A stretch of DNA of 64,000 bases from Elephas maximus indicus (Eukaryota; Chordata; Mammalia; Proboscidea; Elephantidae): assembly GCF_024166365.1 (NCBI RefSeq), contig NC_064825.1, positions 103,554,480 through 103,618,479 of the forward strand, written 5' to 3'. The notes below the pieces were generated by a model, which made no database searches, was not told the origin of the DNA, and was given only the letters and a program-made list of their open reading frames with translations. The stretch's first letter is position 1. Every line of letters starts with the position of its first letter. Positions 32,936-45,248 of this stretch are shown piece after piece. The translations under genes and the position numbers were made by a program.

Positions 32936-33069
32936 CCTTTTTGCCGTTGAGCTGATTCTGACTCATAGCAAGCCTATTGGACAGAGTAGAGCTGCCCCAT
33001 GGGGTTTCCAGGAAGTGGCTGGTGGATTCAAACTGCCAAGCTCTTAACCACTGGGACACCAGGGCTCCC
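32936..33069 (-). mobile_element. AfroSINE, internally deleted (unit B)
   Basis: Counterpart of 8232-8387. About 20 bp of the tRNA head ('ttttggttagcagc' region) are missing between 'aactgccaa' and 'gctcttaacc'. Confidence 0.85.
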
Positions 33070-33211
33070 TTTATTCCATGACCCTAGCGTGAGTTTTATT
33101 TGGGAAGATGCTGGAGCAAGGAAGAGGTAATTTGTTACAAGTGCCTTTCTCTCGAGCAAGGGGAAAATAGAAAGAAGAGAGAAGCATGAATAAATATCAA
33201 GAAGTTTGACT

Positions 33212-33392
33212 TAATAATAGCTATCATTTATCAAGAGCTTCTGTTAAGTCCTTATATGTTTTATCTCACATTTAGTCCTTTCAGCAACTATGTTAACTAT
33301 AAATTATTATCTCTTTCAAAAAATTAAGCAATCAGTTCACAAGGACACATGATATGGGGTAGTAGAGCCAAGAGTTGGCTACCGACTGCAAT
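33212..33392 (-). repeat. MIR SINE fragment (unit B)
   Basis: Counterpart of 8535-8720, minus-strand MIR. Confidence 0.72.
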
Positions 33393-34289
33393 GATTGCCC
33401 TCCTAACCAGGATTCAGGCCTGATCTCTGAAGAGGGTGAAAGGGAACTCAGTCAGATGTCCTGGTTTTGTTTTTCCTTTGCCCTTTTGAGCTCAAGGCAC
33501 CTAAAACTGTCCTCTCCTCTCAAAGGCAGGTCACTTGACCTTCTGAGGTTCATCCCCTCCTCTCCTCTCACAATGATTCCATGAAATCATTTGATATAAT
33601 TGTTTTAAATTCCCTAAATGGACATTTTGTTTGTTTTTTAAAATACATATCATGTGGTCTTTTCTGGTAACCTTCTCAACATAACGACTAAGATATGATG
33701 TATGTGTGTGTGTAAGGATTTGGAATTTTATGTGAGAGTTGGAAAACTCATGTCCAAGTAATACTAGATAATACAGAGAACAAAAGATGTCTGCTGTAGA
33801 ACATAATGATTTTAGGAACTCCCTAGTCCTACTCATGGAAAATAATCTATGAAGTAGACAACATGCCTCAATTGCAAAACTGTAGCATGTATGGCTTTGA
33901 CCCAGTGGAGTAAAATGTCTGTTTGATCTACATTGTTCACGCTTTTACATTTTAGATGAGAAAGAATCTCACCTAGGTTATATGAGGTCAACACAGGCTG
34001 GAAGAAAAATGTAGACAGATAACTTTAAACAATCTAGTTCTTTCTTATCAATAAATTTATCATCAATCAAGATTCTACACACACACACACACACACATAC
34101 ACATATATCACAAACTGTGACGTTAACACTTAGGTGCTGTGGGGCTCAAAGAGTAACAGGTCATGATTCTGTTCCTGGAGAGAAACAGGCTACATAAAAT
34201 CACAGTGAACAATAAAGGACTGTAGAGAAACAAAATTTGATGAATTGCAGGGTTCCAACTGTGTGATGGAAGAATTTCTCCATTTTTTA
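33393..34289. other. Unit B non-coding with a (CA)n microsatellite
   Basis: No gene. A CA/AC tract of about 25 bp runs from about 34077 to 34104. The rest matches 8721-9584. Confidence 0.55.
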
Positions 34290-34413
34290 TTAAATTCAAT
34301 TAATATTTATTAAGCACTTACTATGTGCCTAGTTGTGAGGATACAGAGATGAATAAGGTCAGCAGGAAAGACAGATACGAAAATAATAATTATAATAAAA
34401 TATGCTAAATACT
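34290..34413 (-). repeat. L2-like fragment (unit B)
   Basis: 'aatatttattaagcacttac', 'tatgtgcctagttgtgagga'; counterpart of 9585-9707. Confidence 0.5.
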
Positions 34414-34570
34414 GGAAACCCCAATGGCATAGTGGTTAAGTGCTATGGCTGCTAACCAAAGTGTTAGCAGTTCAAATCTGCCAGGCACTCCTTGGAAACT
34501 CTATGGAGCAGCTCTACTCTGTCCTATATGGTCTCTATGAGTAGGAATAGACTCGACAGCAAAGAGTTTT
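34414..34570 (+). mobile_element. AfroSINE (unit B)
   Basis: Counterpart of 9713-9868; box-A region 'agtggttaagtgctatgg', tail 'tctctatgagtaggaataga'. Confidence 0.9.
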
Positions 34571-34587
34571 TGCTAAGTAGTCCAGTA

Positions 34588-34748
34588 CCAGAAAAACCCC
34601 TTGCAGTTAAGTCAATTCCAACTCATGGCGACCCTATAGGTCAGAGTAGAAATGTCTCATAGGGTTTTCAAGGAGCAGCTGGTGGATTCAAACTGCCAAC
34701 CTCTTGGTTAGCAGCCAAACACTTAACCACTGGCACCACCAGGGATCC
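34588..34748 (-). mobile_element. AfroSINE (unit B), opposite strand
   Basis: Counterpart of 9888-10045; forms an inverted pair with the SINE at 34414. Confidence 0.9.
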
Positions 34749-34754
34749 AAATAC

Positions 34755-35110
34755 TCCAGTACAGAGATGTAAAAAGTGTAGAGGAAAGAATAAAGGTTAG
34801 TTAGAAAGGTGTGTACACTAAGTGGTGGGAACAGCATATACAAAGAACAAGTTTGGGAGAATGATACATAGGTCAGAACAGCTGGAGTATAGGCTCTAGG
34901 GAGAGTGATGGCAACTGAAGCTGAAAGATGAAAAAGGTCCAGTTATTTAAGGTTCAAATATGCCATGATAATGACATTGTACTTGTAGGCATTGGAAAAC
35001 TGTTGATGGATTTCAAGTCTGTATATGAGTTTTTCAGAACTGCATTTTAAAAGTATAACAATAGCTTATATTCATTGAGGGTTTACTATGAGTTGAACTT
35101 TGTGCCTTGC
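34755..35110 (-). repeat. L2-like and MIR fragments (unit B)
   Basis: Counterpart of 10050-10460. Tentative family names. Confidence 0.42.
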
Positions 35111-35899
35111 TGCATTTAACAGAAAAAGCACTTATACCAATTTCCAGAGTTGAGAGCAGAGATAATGAGAGAGAAATGAACTAGGGTTGAAGTAACCAGG
35201 AAAAGCTTCCTAGATAATGGACATAGAGTAGGTAGGATTTGGAGAGGGAGACAGAGAGAGGCAGGCATACAAGGCAGTGTGAAATATAAGAGGGATGCTC
35301 TTGAGGTGGGAATCAACCTGTATTTATGAGAAGGTAAGGAGACCCCTTAGTAGAACTGAGATTATGTCTTGTTTATTGGCCAGTAAGGTTGATTCTCACC
35401 TCCTGCTGCCAAAAATGTTTGCCAATGACCAGAAAACTGTAACACAGAAATAGGGAAACCTGTGAGCCCCATATATTGTATTTGAATTGTTGTTTTATAG
35501 TGAGCTCTACCCTGAACAACTTCCAGATAGTCATTTCACCTCAGATATTAACATTTTCTAAGCATGTTTGTAAAAATTCATAAAGCTGTGGGATTAGTTA
35601 AAGCCACAGGACCTGAGAGAATTTAGAATCTTAAATTGTTGAAGTAAAGAAAATATCAAAGAGATTCATTAGAAAGGGAAAAATATCAATGAGAATGGAA
35701 TCCCTGAGGGAGAAATGGAGGAAATAAAGGATTTAGGGGCAGAAGATCACTTGAGAATTTCTAAGACAAAAACATGGTGAGAAAATATTGAGAATGGAAG
35801 AAACACTAATAATTAATATCATAGTTATTAGCAGTGAAAATATTGATTATTTTTTTCATCGTGGTGTACTTGAAATAGCATATGAATTGGAATACAATG
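35111..35899. other. Unit B non-coding, nothing recognised
   Basis: No gene. Contains the empty site (about 35499-35517) of the unit A-only SINE and the donor (35176-35246) of the nearby templated insertion. Confidence 0.55.
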
Positions 35900-36115
35900 A
35901 TTGGCTCTAGTCCTGCATCCATTCCTTCCTGGGAGGCTTGGCTAATTCATGAACTAGGGTTGAAGAAACCAGGAAAAACTTTCTAGATAATGGATATAGA
36001 GTAGGTAGGATTTGGAGAGCCTCATTTTTCTTATTTGTAAAATGGGGACCATGGAGTATTTGTAAGGTTGTTTGAATAGTGTCTTGTATAGGCTATCAAG
36101 CAGCACATGAATAAA
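35900..36115 (+). repeat. MIR SINE fragment split by an insertion (unit B)
   Basis: Counterpart of 11410-11578, interrupted by 35949-36019; resumes at 'cctcatttttcttatttg'. Confidence 0.7.
35949..36019 (+). repeat. Templated insertion copied from 35176-35246 (unit B only)
   Basis: 71 bp, same length as its source, 67 of 71 positions identical (four substitutions). It matches unit B's version of the source (gtaggtaggattt) better than A's (gtagctatgattt), so it was copied within B. Unit A has the uninterrupted MIR here. Confidence 0.93.
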
Positions 36116-36280
36116 AATTTACTACATTACTAAATAAATACATACATATGTAAATAAAGTGGTCAGACAATATGTATGAAAGAGTTCTACAAACCACCAT
36201 GTGTTAAACACACGTGACATTGGTTTAATGATTGCATTTGTTTTGCCACAAGGTTCTTCTCTGAGATCCATCTTCTCCAA

Positions 36281-37241
36281 ATGGAACTCATGGCCAGTAC
36301 AAATAATGTAACTGAGTTAATTCTCACTGGCCTTTTCCAGGATCCAGAGGTACAGAGAGTGTGCTTTGTGGTGTTCCTTCCTGTGTACTTGGCAATAGTG
36401 GTGGGCAATGGCCTCATTGTGTTGACAGTCAGTGTCAGCAAGAGTCTACAGTCCCCTATGTACTTCTTCCTTAGCTACCTGTCCCTGGTGGAGATCAGTT
36501 ATTCCTCCACTGTTGTCCCTAAGTTCATCACAGACTTAATGACCAAGATTAAAACCATTTCCCTGAAGGGTTGTCTGGCTCAGATATTTTTCTTCCACTT
36601 CTTGGGGGTCACTGAGACCGTTTTGCTTGTGGTGATGGCTTATGACCGCTACGTGGCCATCTGCAAGCCCCTTCATTATATGAAGATTATGAGCCGTGGA
36701 CTGTGTCATGTACTAGTGGCTGGTTCCTGGCTGGGGGGCTTTTTACACTCCATAATTCAGGTTCTTATCACCATCCAATTGCCCTTCTGTGGCCCCAACA
36801 TAATTGACCACTACTTCTGTGACCTTCAGCCGTTATTCAAGCTTGCCTGCACTGACACATTTGTGGAGGGGGGTCAGTGTATTGGCCAACAGTGGCTTAA
36901 TTGCCTTGTGCTCCTTCTTCATCTTGGTATCCTCCTATATTGTCATCTTGGTCAACTTGAGGAACCATTCTGCAGAGGGGAGGCGCAAAGCCCTCTCTAC
37001 ATGTGCTTCCCACATCACAGTGGTCGTCTTGTTCTTCGGACCTGCCACGTTCCTCTATATGCGGCCTTCTTCCACTTTCACTGAAGATAAACTAGTGGCC
37101 GTGTTCTACACAGTCATCACTCCTATGATGAACCCCATCATCTACACACTCAGAAATGCAGAGGTGAAAGTTGCTATGAGGAAGTTGTGGGGCAAGAAGA
37201 AGAACTCAGTGGTGGAGAGAAAATGGGAATGTAATAAATAA
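36281..37241 (+). pseudogene. OR4B1: Odorant receptor, OR4B1-like, frameshifted (unit B)
   Basis: Paralogue of the unit A receptor with the ancestral start ATG kept (36290; MASTNNVTEL) behind the in-frame ATG at 36281. TM1 to EC2 are intact: SPMYFFLSYLSLVEISY, MAYDRYVAICKPLHYM, and the EC2 cysteines. After FVEG a run of six Gs (36868-36873), against five in unit A (12335-12339), shifts the frame, so the first reading ends at 37084 without TM6-TM7. The rest ([26 protein letters not shown]) continues in the next frame to 37241. This is the only break I see, so loss is recent, or a homopolymer sequencing error. If the extra G is real the product lacks TM5-TM7 and cannot be a working receptor. 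Confidence 0.9.
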
Positions 37242-38449
37242 AATGTATGTCTTATTATTCTATACTTGAATTGGATTTTGATTTTAGTAGGACATTCAAA
37301 ATGGTTGAATAAATATAAGGACTTAATGCTATTACTGTTGTGATTTCCCTTAGTAACCAAAGAGTCTCTGTATCCTGATGTAATGTTTGAAGGACAGAGG
37401 TCAGATTGTCTCATTGAGTCTTAGGAAAATTGATGGGCTCCTTGATATCCACCAATTTCATGGATTTGGTAATATTGAAACTTAAACTAAATATAAAGGA
37501 AAACCTTTTTACAAATATTTTTGTAATTTTAAATTCCTTTCTCCTGTGACCATGGTTATCTTACATACTTTGTCATTGCCCTTATCACTTTAATTGTAAT
37601 TATTTTATATGTGTTTCTCTCTCATTAGACTTAAGGGCATAACTTCCCCTTCTTCTTTGCATGTCTACATGTTGTGCCCATAGTTGGTGGTTTAAAAGTG
37701 CTTTTTGAATAAACAGCCCTCTAGGGCCTGTGTGGCAATTCCTTCTATGTCAAATCTTATGGATTCTTTTTGAAAACTTTGATGGTAGGCACACATCTCT
37801 TCCTGTTAAAATTTTGAGAGCTTAGGCCCTGAAATTCATTAGGCTGTTTTGCTTGTCTCTCAGTCACAATTAAGGTCCAAATCACTTCTTTGAACAACTG
37901 TTTTCTCATAAATGTAATAAGGTTAACAATAGCATGAACTTTGGAAGTTTTTTTGGATATAAATGATATAATAAACATATATGGCTTTTAGCAAAAAATC
38001 TGGGACAAAGGTTTTTCCTCAATAAATATTAGCCACTTCTCCATCATTATTAGTACCAGTGTCATTGTTTTTATTTTGTGTGATGAGTGCATCCCAGGCC
38101 ATACACTAGTCTCCTTTCTGCCCTGTAGAGTTATAGACCTACTGCAGAGTCCTTTCTTAAAGTTTCAAGTATTTGAAGGCATTTCAATTCTTTTGAGATT
38201 TCTCTGGGCTAAACATTTTCTTTTGCCTAATTGCTTTCAAGTGCTTAGCACAGTGCCTGGAACACGGTGGGTGCTTAATAAATATTTGTCAAATAAGTGT
38301 TGACTGTAACATAGTTTCCCTATTTTCCTTTCTGCTGAAAATTCTTAGATTTTGTGAATATATATTTTGAAGTATTTGGTCCATAACTAAACTCAGTTGA
38401 AATACCCTTTCTTTCTCTCAACGCCTTGATTGTATTAAGGTGGGCTAGT
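37242..38449. other. Receptor 3' flank with L2/MIR-type ends (unit B)
   Basis: No gene. L2-like 3' end at about 37530-37715 and a MIR/L2 end at about 38160-38300 ('gcacagtgcctggaacacgg', 'taataaatatttgtc'). Counterpart of 12708-13921. Confidence 0.55.
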
Positions 38450-38672
38450 CCGTGGTATATTCAGTATTCTTTGCCAACACCATAATTCAAAGGCATCGAT
38501 TCTTCTTTGGTCTTCCTCATTCATTGTTCAGGTTTCACATGCATATGAGGTGATTGAAAACAGCATGGCTTGGGTCAGGTGCACCTGAGTCTTCAAGTGA
38601 GACTATGTCTCACATATTTTGGATGTGCAAGGGTTGCTATGAGTCAGAACCAACTGAAGGGGATTTAACAAC
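38450..38672. mobile_element. RTE 3' end with 5' inversion (unit B)
   Basis: Counterpart of 13922-14171. The left target repeat and the first bases of the element are deleted here and the CAA tail is shortened to 'aacaacg'; the right repeat (ggactttagg) remains. Confidence 0.82.
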
Positions 38673-39710
38673 GGGACTTTAGGATGCAGGCTGGGATGGG
38701 AGGCCTCTACTGATGTGAAGGTTTGTTTCCTCACTGAGAGCTACTGACAGAATGTCATCAGGGAACTCTGAGTCGTTGGACACTGCATGGACAGATAATA
38801 TCTCCTTTAACTCAACTGTCACCATTCTCAGGGATTATCCTACCTCCTGAGGGCTGAGACTTGGTGGGTCTATGGAGAGCTCATTACTCACTTTGTTCTG
38901 ATCTCTCTGGAAAGAACACAGGAATCAAAGGAAAACATTAAAAAATAAAAATTGTTTTAAGAGGCAGAGAACTTTGTGACAATTTAAAAATGCCTTCTCA
39001 AATCAAGGAAGTAGAAACAGTCTAATTATGTGACTTAACATTGTTGAACCCTTACAGTTAGCCCTCAACTGTTGATTGTCACAACATAAAATAAAATGTA
39101 TTTGTTTAGGTAATAAATATAATATAATCGCTTTGTAGAAAAATTGGTAGACCTCCTTAGACTACTGTGCATATATAATTTTGTATTCTTTTCCCATTTA
39201 TTATATGTGTCTTTTTAGGAATAGTTTGACCATATATAACAGAAAAAGAAAAGCAAATTACTGAGTTAGAAGTACAGAAGTGAGGAGATCTAAAGAGATC
39301 CCATATTATCAGAAATAGAGACCCTGTTCTCTTCAGCTTGTATCTTCATCCTCAACACCCCAAATGGCTGCTAGTGTTCCACATCAACCATGTCCAGTAG
39401 AACTTTATGAAATGATGGAGGTGTTCTCTATCTGTGCTGTCCAATATGGTGGTGACTATTAGCACTTGAAATGTAGCTACTATGATCCAATAAGTGAATT
39501 TTAATTTTAATTTCAATACACATGAATTTAAATAGGCACATGTGGAAAGCGGATGCTGTGTTGGACAACAACACTCTAGTATTTTATCTATATTCCAAGA
39601 GACATGAAGGGGGATGTGAGGTAAACTGACCACACTCTCTTTTAAGGAAGTTTCCCAAAAGTGCCACACAGCATCTCTGCATCCATTTACTGGATTGAGC
39701 TTAATTACAC
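38673..39710. other. Unit B non-coding, nothing recognised
   Basis: Counterpart of 14183-15190. No gene or named repeat. Confidence 0.5.
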
Positions 39711-40231
39711 TGTCATGGATCGAATTGTGTCCCCCCAAAATGTGTGACAACTTGGCTAGGCTGTGATTCCCAGTATTGTGTGATTGTCCACGATTTTGTC
39801 ATCAGATGTGATTTTCCTGTATGTTGTAAATCCTATCTCTATGTTGTTAATGAGGTGGGATTAGCTGCAGCCATGTTAACAGGGCAGGACTCAGTCCACA
39901 AGATTAGATTTTGTCTTAAACTAATCTCTTCTGAGATATAAAAGAAAGAAGTGAGCAGAGAGACAGGGAAACCTCATACCACCAAGAAACAAGAGGCAGC
40001 ACAGTGCATCCTTTGGACTTGGGGTCCCTGCCTTGAGAACTTGTGGACCAGGGGAAGAATGATGACAAGGACTTTCCTTCAGAGCTGACTGAAAGACAAA
40101 GCATCCCCCTGGAGCTGGCACACTGAGTTCAGACTTCTAGCCTACTAGACTGTGAGAGAATAAATTTCTGTTTGTTAAAGCCATCCGCTTGTGGTATTTC
40201 TGTTATAGCAGCGCTAAATAACTACGAGACA
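39711..40231 (+). mobile_element. Solo LTR, MaLR type (MLT1/MST/THE1 group), unit B
   Basis: Counterpart of 15193-15713, same ends and AATAAA, no internal region. A fossil present before the duplication. Confidence 0.83.
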
Positions 40232-40374
40232 CACTGTCATCCTATTCTCAACGGAAAATGAAGGTTCTCTTACAGAATTAAGTGACATGGATTCTGGGCT
40301 GACTGAAAAAACCTGTTGTCTTTCTAGTTTATTTTACCTCTTGGCTGCGCAGGAATTACTGAATTCCTTCTCTT

Positions 40375-40595
40375 GATATTATCTGACTCATAGCAGCCTT
40401 ATAGGACAGAGTAGAACTGCCGCTTAGGGTTTCTAAGGCTGTGAATCTTTATGGAAGCTGACTGCCACAACTTTCTCCCACGGAGTGGCTGGTGGATTTG
40501 AACCACTGACCTTTCCTTTAGCAGCTGAGCACTTAACCATTGTGCTAGTAGGGTTGCTATGAGTCAGCATGGACTTCATGGCAAAGGGTTTGGTT
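40375..40595 (-). mobile_element. Long-type AfroSINE plus plus-strand tail (unit B)
   Basis: Counterpart of 15852-16075, almost identical to it. Confidence 0.82.
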
Positions 40596-40861
40596 TTCTC
40601 TCTGTATATTTAAAATGCCTTCATCAAATAAAATCTAACTGTTCCATGTACAATTCAAAGGGAGACAAGCAAAGTCTTTCTCTGGTCCTAATTTCAGCTC
40701 TGAGTTCGGGACCTCTGGGTGATCTCTTGGTCAGGTTTAGATGTAGCTCCTTATGATCCGGCAACCTATGGCTACCTGATAAACTTAACTATTTTCAAAA
40801 TACTCCATGTACAATGGGAAGGATATAAAATAATCATAATACAGCTTTAGTTTGGAAAAGC

Positions 40862-41026
40862 CAAACCAGAAGAAAGTACTGCCATTGAGTCGATTTCGAC
40901 TCATAGTGACCCTATAGGACAGAGGAGAATTGTCCTATAGAGTTTCCAAGGTGCTCCTGGTGGATTCAAACTGCTGGCCTTTTGTTTAGTAGCTGTAGCT
41001 CTTAACCACTATGCCACCAGGGTTTC
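40862..41026 (-). mobile_element. AfroSINE, complete (unit B)
   Basis: Full version of the SINE at 16401-16533, with its tail 'gccattgagtcgatttcgac' present. Confidence 0.9.
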
Positions 41027-41065
41027 CTAATTTGGAAAAAGGAGGTGAAAGAACACAAAAAAGAC

Positions 41066-41570
41066 ATTTAAAAAAAAATAATATTTTATTGAATTTTTGG
41101 TGAAAGTTACACAGCAAGTTAGGTTCCCACTCACAAATTGTTCAGTGAGGTTAGTTACATTTATTGTAATATGTCAACATTCTCTTTAATGGTGTTGTTT
41201 GTTCCATTTCCAGTACTCTGTTTCCCTGTTCCCTTATCTTTTCATCTTTGCTTTTGAGCAATTGTTGGCTTTTTGTTCTCATACAGATGGTGTTTGAGTA
41301 GAGAGCTGATCTTATGGGTAATATCTTTTATTTTGTGTGCCACTGGTATACCTACCCGTATACCAATATGCCTATATCCATTCATATGTGCTCAAACACT
41401 CGTTTTTACTTTGTGCTGTGCTCACTGTATCCACATTTGGTGCCACTTTTCCTAACACCAAAAATAACAAGACACTAGGATCTAATTCCTGGTCTACTAG
41501 AAGGATGTTTTGTTGTCATCTGTCTTTACAGTGCTTAGTAGATTGCTTATTAAGTCAACAGTGTGGATAG
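41066..41570 (-). mobile_element. L1 3' UTR fragment, older subfamily (unit B)
   Basis: Counterpart of 16575-17075. The two differ at only a few positions. Confidence 0.65.
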
Positions 41571-41856
41571 TGTAGGGAGCTGAATTTTAAATTTGATTTA
41601 AATTCACATTAAAGCAATGTAAAATATTTTGAAAAAATAAAATTTTAGATATACTGTGTTAAATAAAATATATTATTAAAATTAATCCCACCTGTTTCTT
41701 TTACTTTTTTATGTGACTGCTAAAATAAATGAAAACCCAGAAAAGCAAATTAACTTTATCCACATCACATAGCTCATCTTTGGTGGAGCATAGGTTCATC
41801 ACTGATGTCTTCTTTTACCCTGTCCTACATTATATCATATAAATGTACAATTTTCA
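41571..41856. other. Unit B non-coding, nothing recognised
   Basis: Short AT-rich stretch; lacks a small A/T-rich segment present in A (about 17160-17183). Confidence 0.5.
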
Positions 41857-42025
41857 CTCCTCTGAACTCAAACTCCTTGCCTTCTACTTGATTCTGACTC
41901 ATAGTGATGCTATAGGACAGAGTAGAACTGCCCCAGAGAGTTTCCAGAGAGCGACTGGTGGGTTTGAACTGCCGATCTTTTGGCTAGCACACCTAGCTCT
42001 TAACCACTACATCACCAGGGTTTCC
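41857..42025 (-). mobile_element. AfroSINE, unit B only
   Basis: Minus-strand copy ('gattctgactcatagtgatg' to 'tcaccagggtttcc'). Perfect 9-bp target repeat caattttca at 41848-41856 and 42026-42034. The empty site in A is at about 17380. Inserted after the duplication. Confidence 0.93.
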
Positions 42026-42256
42026 CAATTTTCAGTAGCCTTTTAGAAATATTAAAAAATATCTTTGGGATCTTCTTTATTGTTCTAGGGTCTCTGGGAT
42101 AGAAGCTTCTACTTTAAATATCTAAGATAAAGTATGCCTTCGTAAGAAGGCAGGCATCAATCCTTCCATTTAGTGGTATCCTGACTGCAGAAGGAGATAA
42201 CTATGTCCTTGGAAGACAAACTGGCTTCATAACTAAACAGTAATTTATGCTATAGG

Positions 42257-42460
42257 AATCCCTGTATGGGGCAAATGGTTCAGTGCTTGACTACTAGCCA
42301 AAAGGTTGGCAGTTCCAGGCCATCCAGAGGCTCCTCAGAAGACAGAACTGGCAATCTGCTTCTAAAAGGTCACAGCTTTGAAAACACTATGGAGAAGTTC
42401 TGCTTTGCACACATGGGGTTGCCATGAGTTGAAATCGACCTGATAGCAACTAACAACAAC
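42257..42460 (+). mobile_element. Long-type AfroSINE (unit B)
   Basis: Counterpart of 17576-17783; target repeats aatttatgctatagg (42242-42256) and aatttgtgctatagg (42461-42475). Confidence 0.9.
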
Positions 42461-42475
42461 AATTTGTGCTATAGG

Positions 42476-43327
42476 ATGGGCAGAATCTAAAGAGATGTTT
42501 CAAACTGGAGAACATATTCAAACTCTGCTATTTCTCTTGCCAGGGCCTAGGGCTCAGTAGGATCCTTCACCTCACCCTTTCTCCCCTGACTATCCATCTG
42601 CCTTCTAAATTGCTTCCCCTTTGAAAGTTTTTGCCAAAGATGCAATTAACTTCCCCCAATGCATTGGTTAAGTGTAGGAGAGGACTTTCCAGAAGGGATT
42701 CTTTTGCTTTTTATAGTCTCTTGGGGAGGATAACTGTGGGTTTCCTGTCTGATACCCATTCTTTAATCTAACAACGATATATATGATTTATTATCCACTT
42801 TTTATGTGTCCTGCACTACTTTTATGTATTCTGTGGTTTGTTTTTAGGACCTCAGTTGAATTGCATTGGATTAATCATAATCATTGTTTCAAGATTCACT
42901 AACATCATTGCTCCATTCCTGACCTACTTGGTTTTAACTAATTAATCAGTTTAATATGTAAATGAAAATCTGTAAACAAATACCTAATCCAAGGGTCAGA
43001 TATTATGAGCTCTTTACATCTACCTTAGCGTGTCTTCTGTAGCCCATCCTATTTCTTCCTCTAGAAGGCCAAGAGGTAATTATACACTAAATATTGTGTA
43101 TTTCATTATGTTTTAAATTTACAGTTTGCTAAGGCCGAACATTTTTTCATGCACTTACTGGTTATTTGAATATTTTTTTGTGTGTGAAATCCTAGTTTTT
43201 TTGGTCCATTTTTTATTGGATTACCTATCTTTTCTTACTGATTTGTAGCGTTTATTTTTAGTTTTTTTATAATCTGGATAGAAGGTGCTTATTGTACCTA
43301 GATACCTATATGTCTGTATATCTATAT
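42476..43327. other. Unit B non-coding, nothing recognised
   Basis: Counterpart of 17799-18659. Confidence 0.5.
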
Positions 43328-44896
43328 CTACACTAAAAAGAATTGGTTGACATTTGACCATTTCAGAAGGTAGCATATGATGAAGAATCGATGATACTGA
43401 AAGAAGAAGTCCAAGTTACACTGAAGGCATTGGCGAAGAACAAGTCTCCAAGAATTGATGAAATATCAATTGAAATGTTTCAACAAACGGATGCAGCCCT
43501 GGAGGTGCTCACTCATTGTTGCCAAGAAATTTGGAAGGCAGCTACCTGGCCAACCAACTAGAAGAGATTCATATTTGTGCCCATTTCAAAGAAAGGTGAC
43601 CCAACAGGATGCAGAAATTATTGAACAATATCATGAATATCACACACAAGTGAAATTTTGCTGGAGTAAATAAAAAATGGTTGCAACAGTACATCAACGG
43701 AGACCTGCCAGAAATTAAAGCTGGATCCAGAAGAGAACTTGGAATGAGGGATATCGTTGCTAATGTCAGATGGACCTTGGCCAAAAGCAGAGAATATCAG
43801 AAAGATGTTTAGCTGTGTTTTGTTGACTATACAAAGGCCTTCGACTGTGTGGGTCATAACAAATTATGAATAACATTGCGAAGAATGGGAATTATGAAAC
43901 ACTTGTGCTCATAAGGAACCTGTGCATAGACCAAGAGGCAATCATTTGAACAGAACAAGGGAATACTATGTTCTTTAAAATCAACATCGGTGTGCATCAG
44001 GGTTGTATCCTTTCACTGTACTTATTCATTCTGTATGCTGAGCAAATATTCTGAGGAGCTGGAGTATATGAAGAAGAATGTGGCAACAGGATTGGTGGAA
44101 AACTCATTAACAGCCTGCAATATGCAGATGACACAATCATGCTTGCTGAAAGGAAAGAAGACTTGATGCAGTTACTGATGAAGATCAAAGACCACAGCCC
44201 TCAAATGAATTACACCTCAACATAAAACAAAAATCCTCACAACTGGACACACAAGCAATATCATGATAAATGGAGAAAAGATTGAAGTTGTCAAGATTTT
44301 ATTTCACGTGGATCTAAAATCAATGCCCATGGAAGCAGGAGTTAAAAAATGAAACTTCATATTGAATTGAGCAAATTTGCTGTAAAAGACCTTTTTAAGG
44401 TGTTAAAAAAGTAAAGGTGTCACTTTGAGGACTAAAGCGTGCCTGACTGAAGCCATGATATTTTCAATTACCTCATATGCATGAAAAGTTGGACAATAAA
44501 TAATGAAGACAAAAGAGGAATTCATGCCTTTGAAATATGGTGTTGGCAAATAATATTGAATACACCATGGACTGCCAGAAAAAACGAGCACATCTGTCTT
44601 GGAAGAAGTACAGCTAGAATGTTCCTTAGAAGTGAGGATGGTGAGACTTCCTCTCACATACTTTGGACGTGTTATCAGGAGGGACTAGTCCCTGCAAAAG
44701 GACATCATGCTTGGTAAAATAGAAGGTCAGCAAAGAGGAAGACCCTCAATGAGATGGATTAACAGGGTGGCTGCATCAATGGGCTGAAACATAGAAATGA
44801 TTGTGAGGATGGCACAGGACTGGGAAGTGTTTTGTTCTGTTGTGCATAGGATCTCTATGAGTTGGTACTGACTTGATGGCATTTTAAACAAACAAC
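43328..44896 (+). mobile_element. RTE/BovB-class LINE, 5'-truncated, broken (unit B)
   Basis: Counterpart of 18660-20243. RT box 'cagatgacaca' (A-D-D-T) at about 44123-44133 and C-terminal block near 44481-44717 (SWTINNEDKRGIHAFEIWCW). Shares the same stops as A in the middle part, so the element was dead before the duplication. Confidence 0.92.
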
Positions 44897-44912
44897 ATTT
44901 TTTTTTTTTTTT

Positions 44913-45108
44913 AAGGAGGACTGGTGGCTCAGTGGTTAACTGGTTAATTGCTAACCAAAAGGTTGGCAGTTCAAACCCAACAAGCACTCTCTAGGAGAAA
45001 GATGTGGTGGTCTGCCTCCAAGAAGATTACAGCCTTGGAAACCCTTTGGGATGGTTCTATTCTGTGCTATAGGGTTGCTGTGATTCAGTATTGATTTGGT
45101 GACAATTG
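44913..45108 (+). mobile_element. Long-type AfroSINE (unit B)
   Basis: Counterpart of 20256-20455. Confidence 0.87.
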
Positions 45109-45248
45109 GCTCAGGCAGAAAGAATATGATATCTGATAGAAACTAGGATCTATATGGATAAATTAAAAGCTCCAAAATGATTAGAATGAAGGTAAATGCT
45201 GAGGGCTTCTTAAAAATTTATTTTAATGCTCTAGAAGAAAAATGACTG

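Noticed and set aside
39352-39750. 132-residue minus-strand ORF
   Set aside because: No similarity to any family I know. The frame is not kept in unit A (split at 14848-15164) and it overlaps the start of the LTR.
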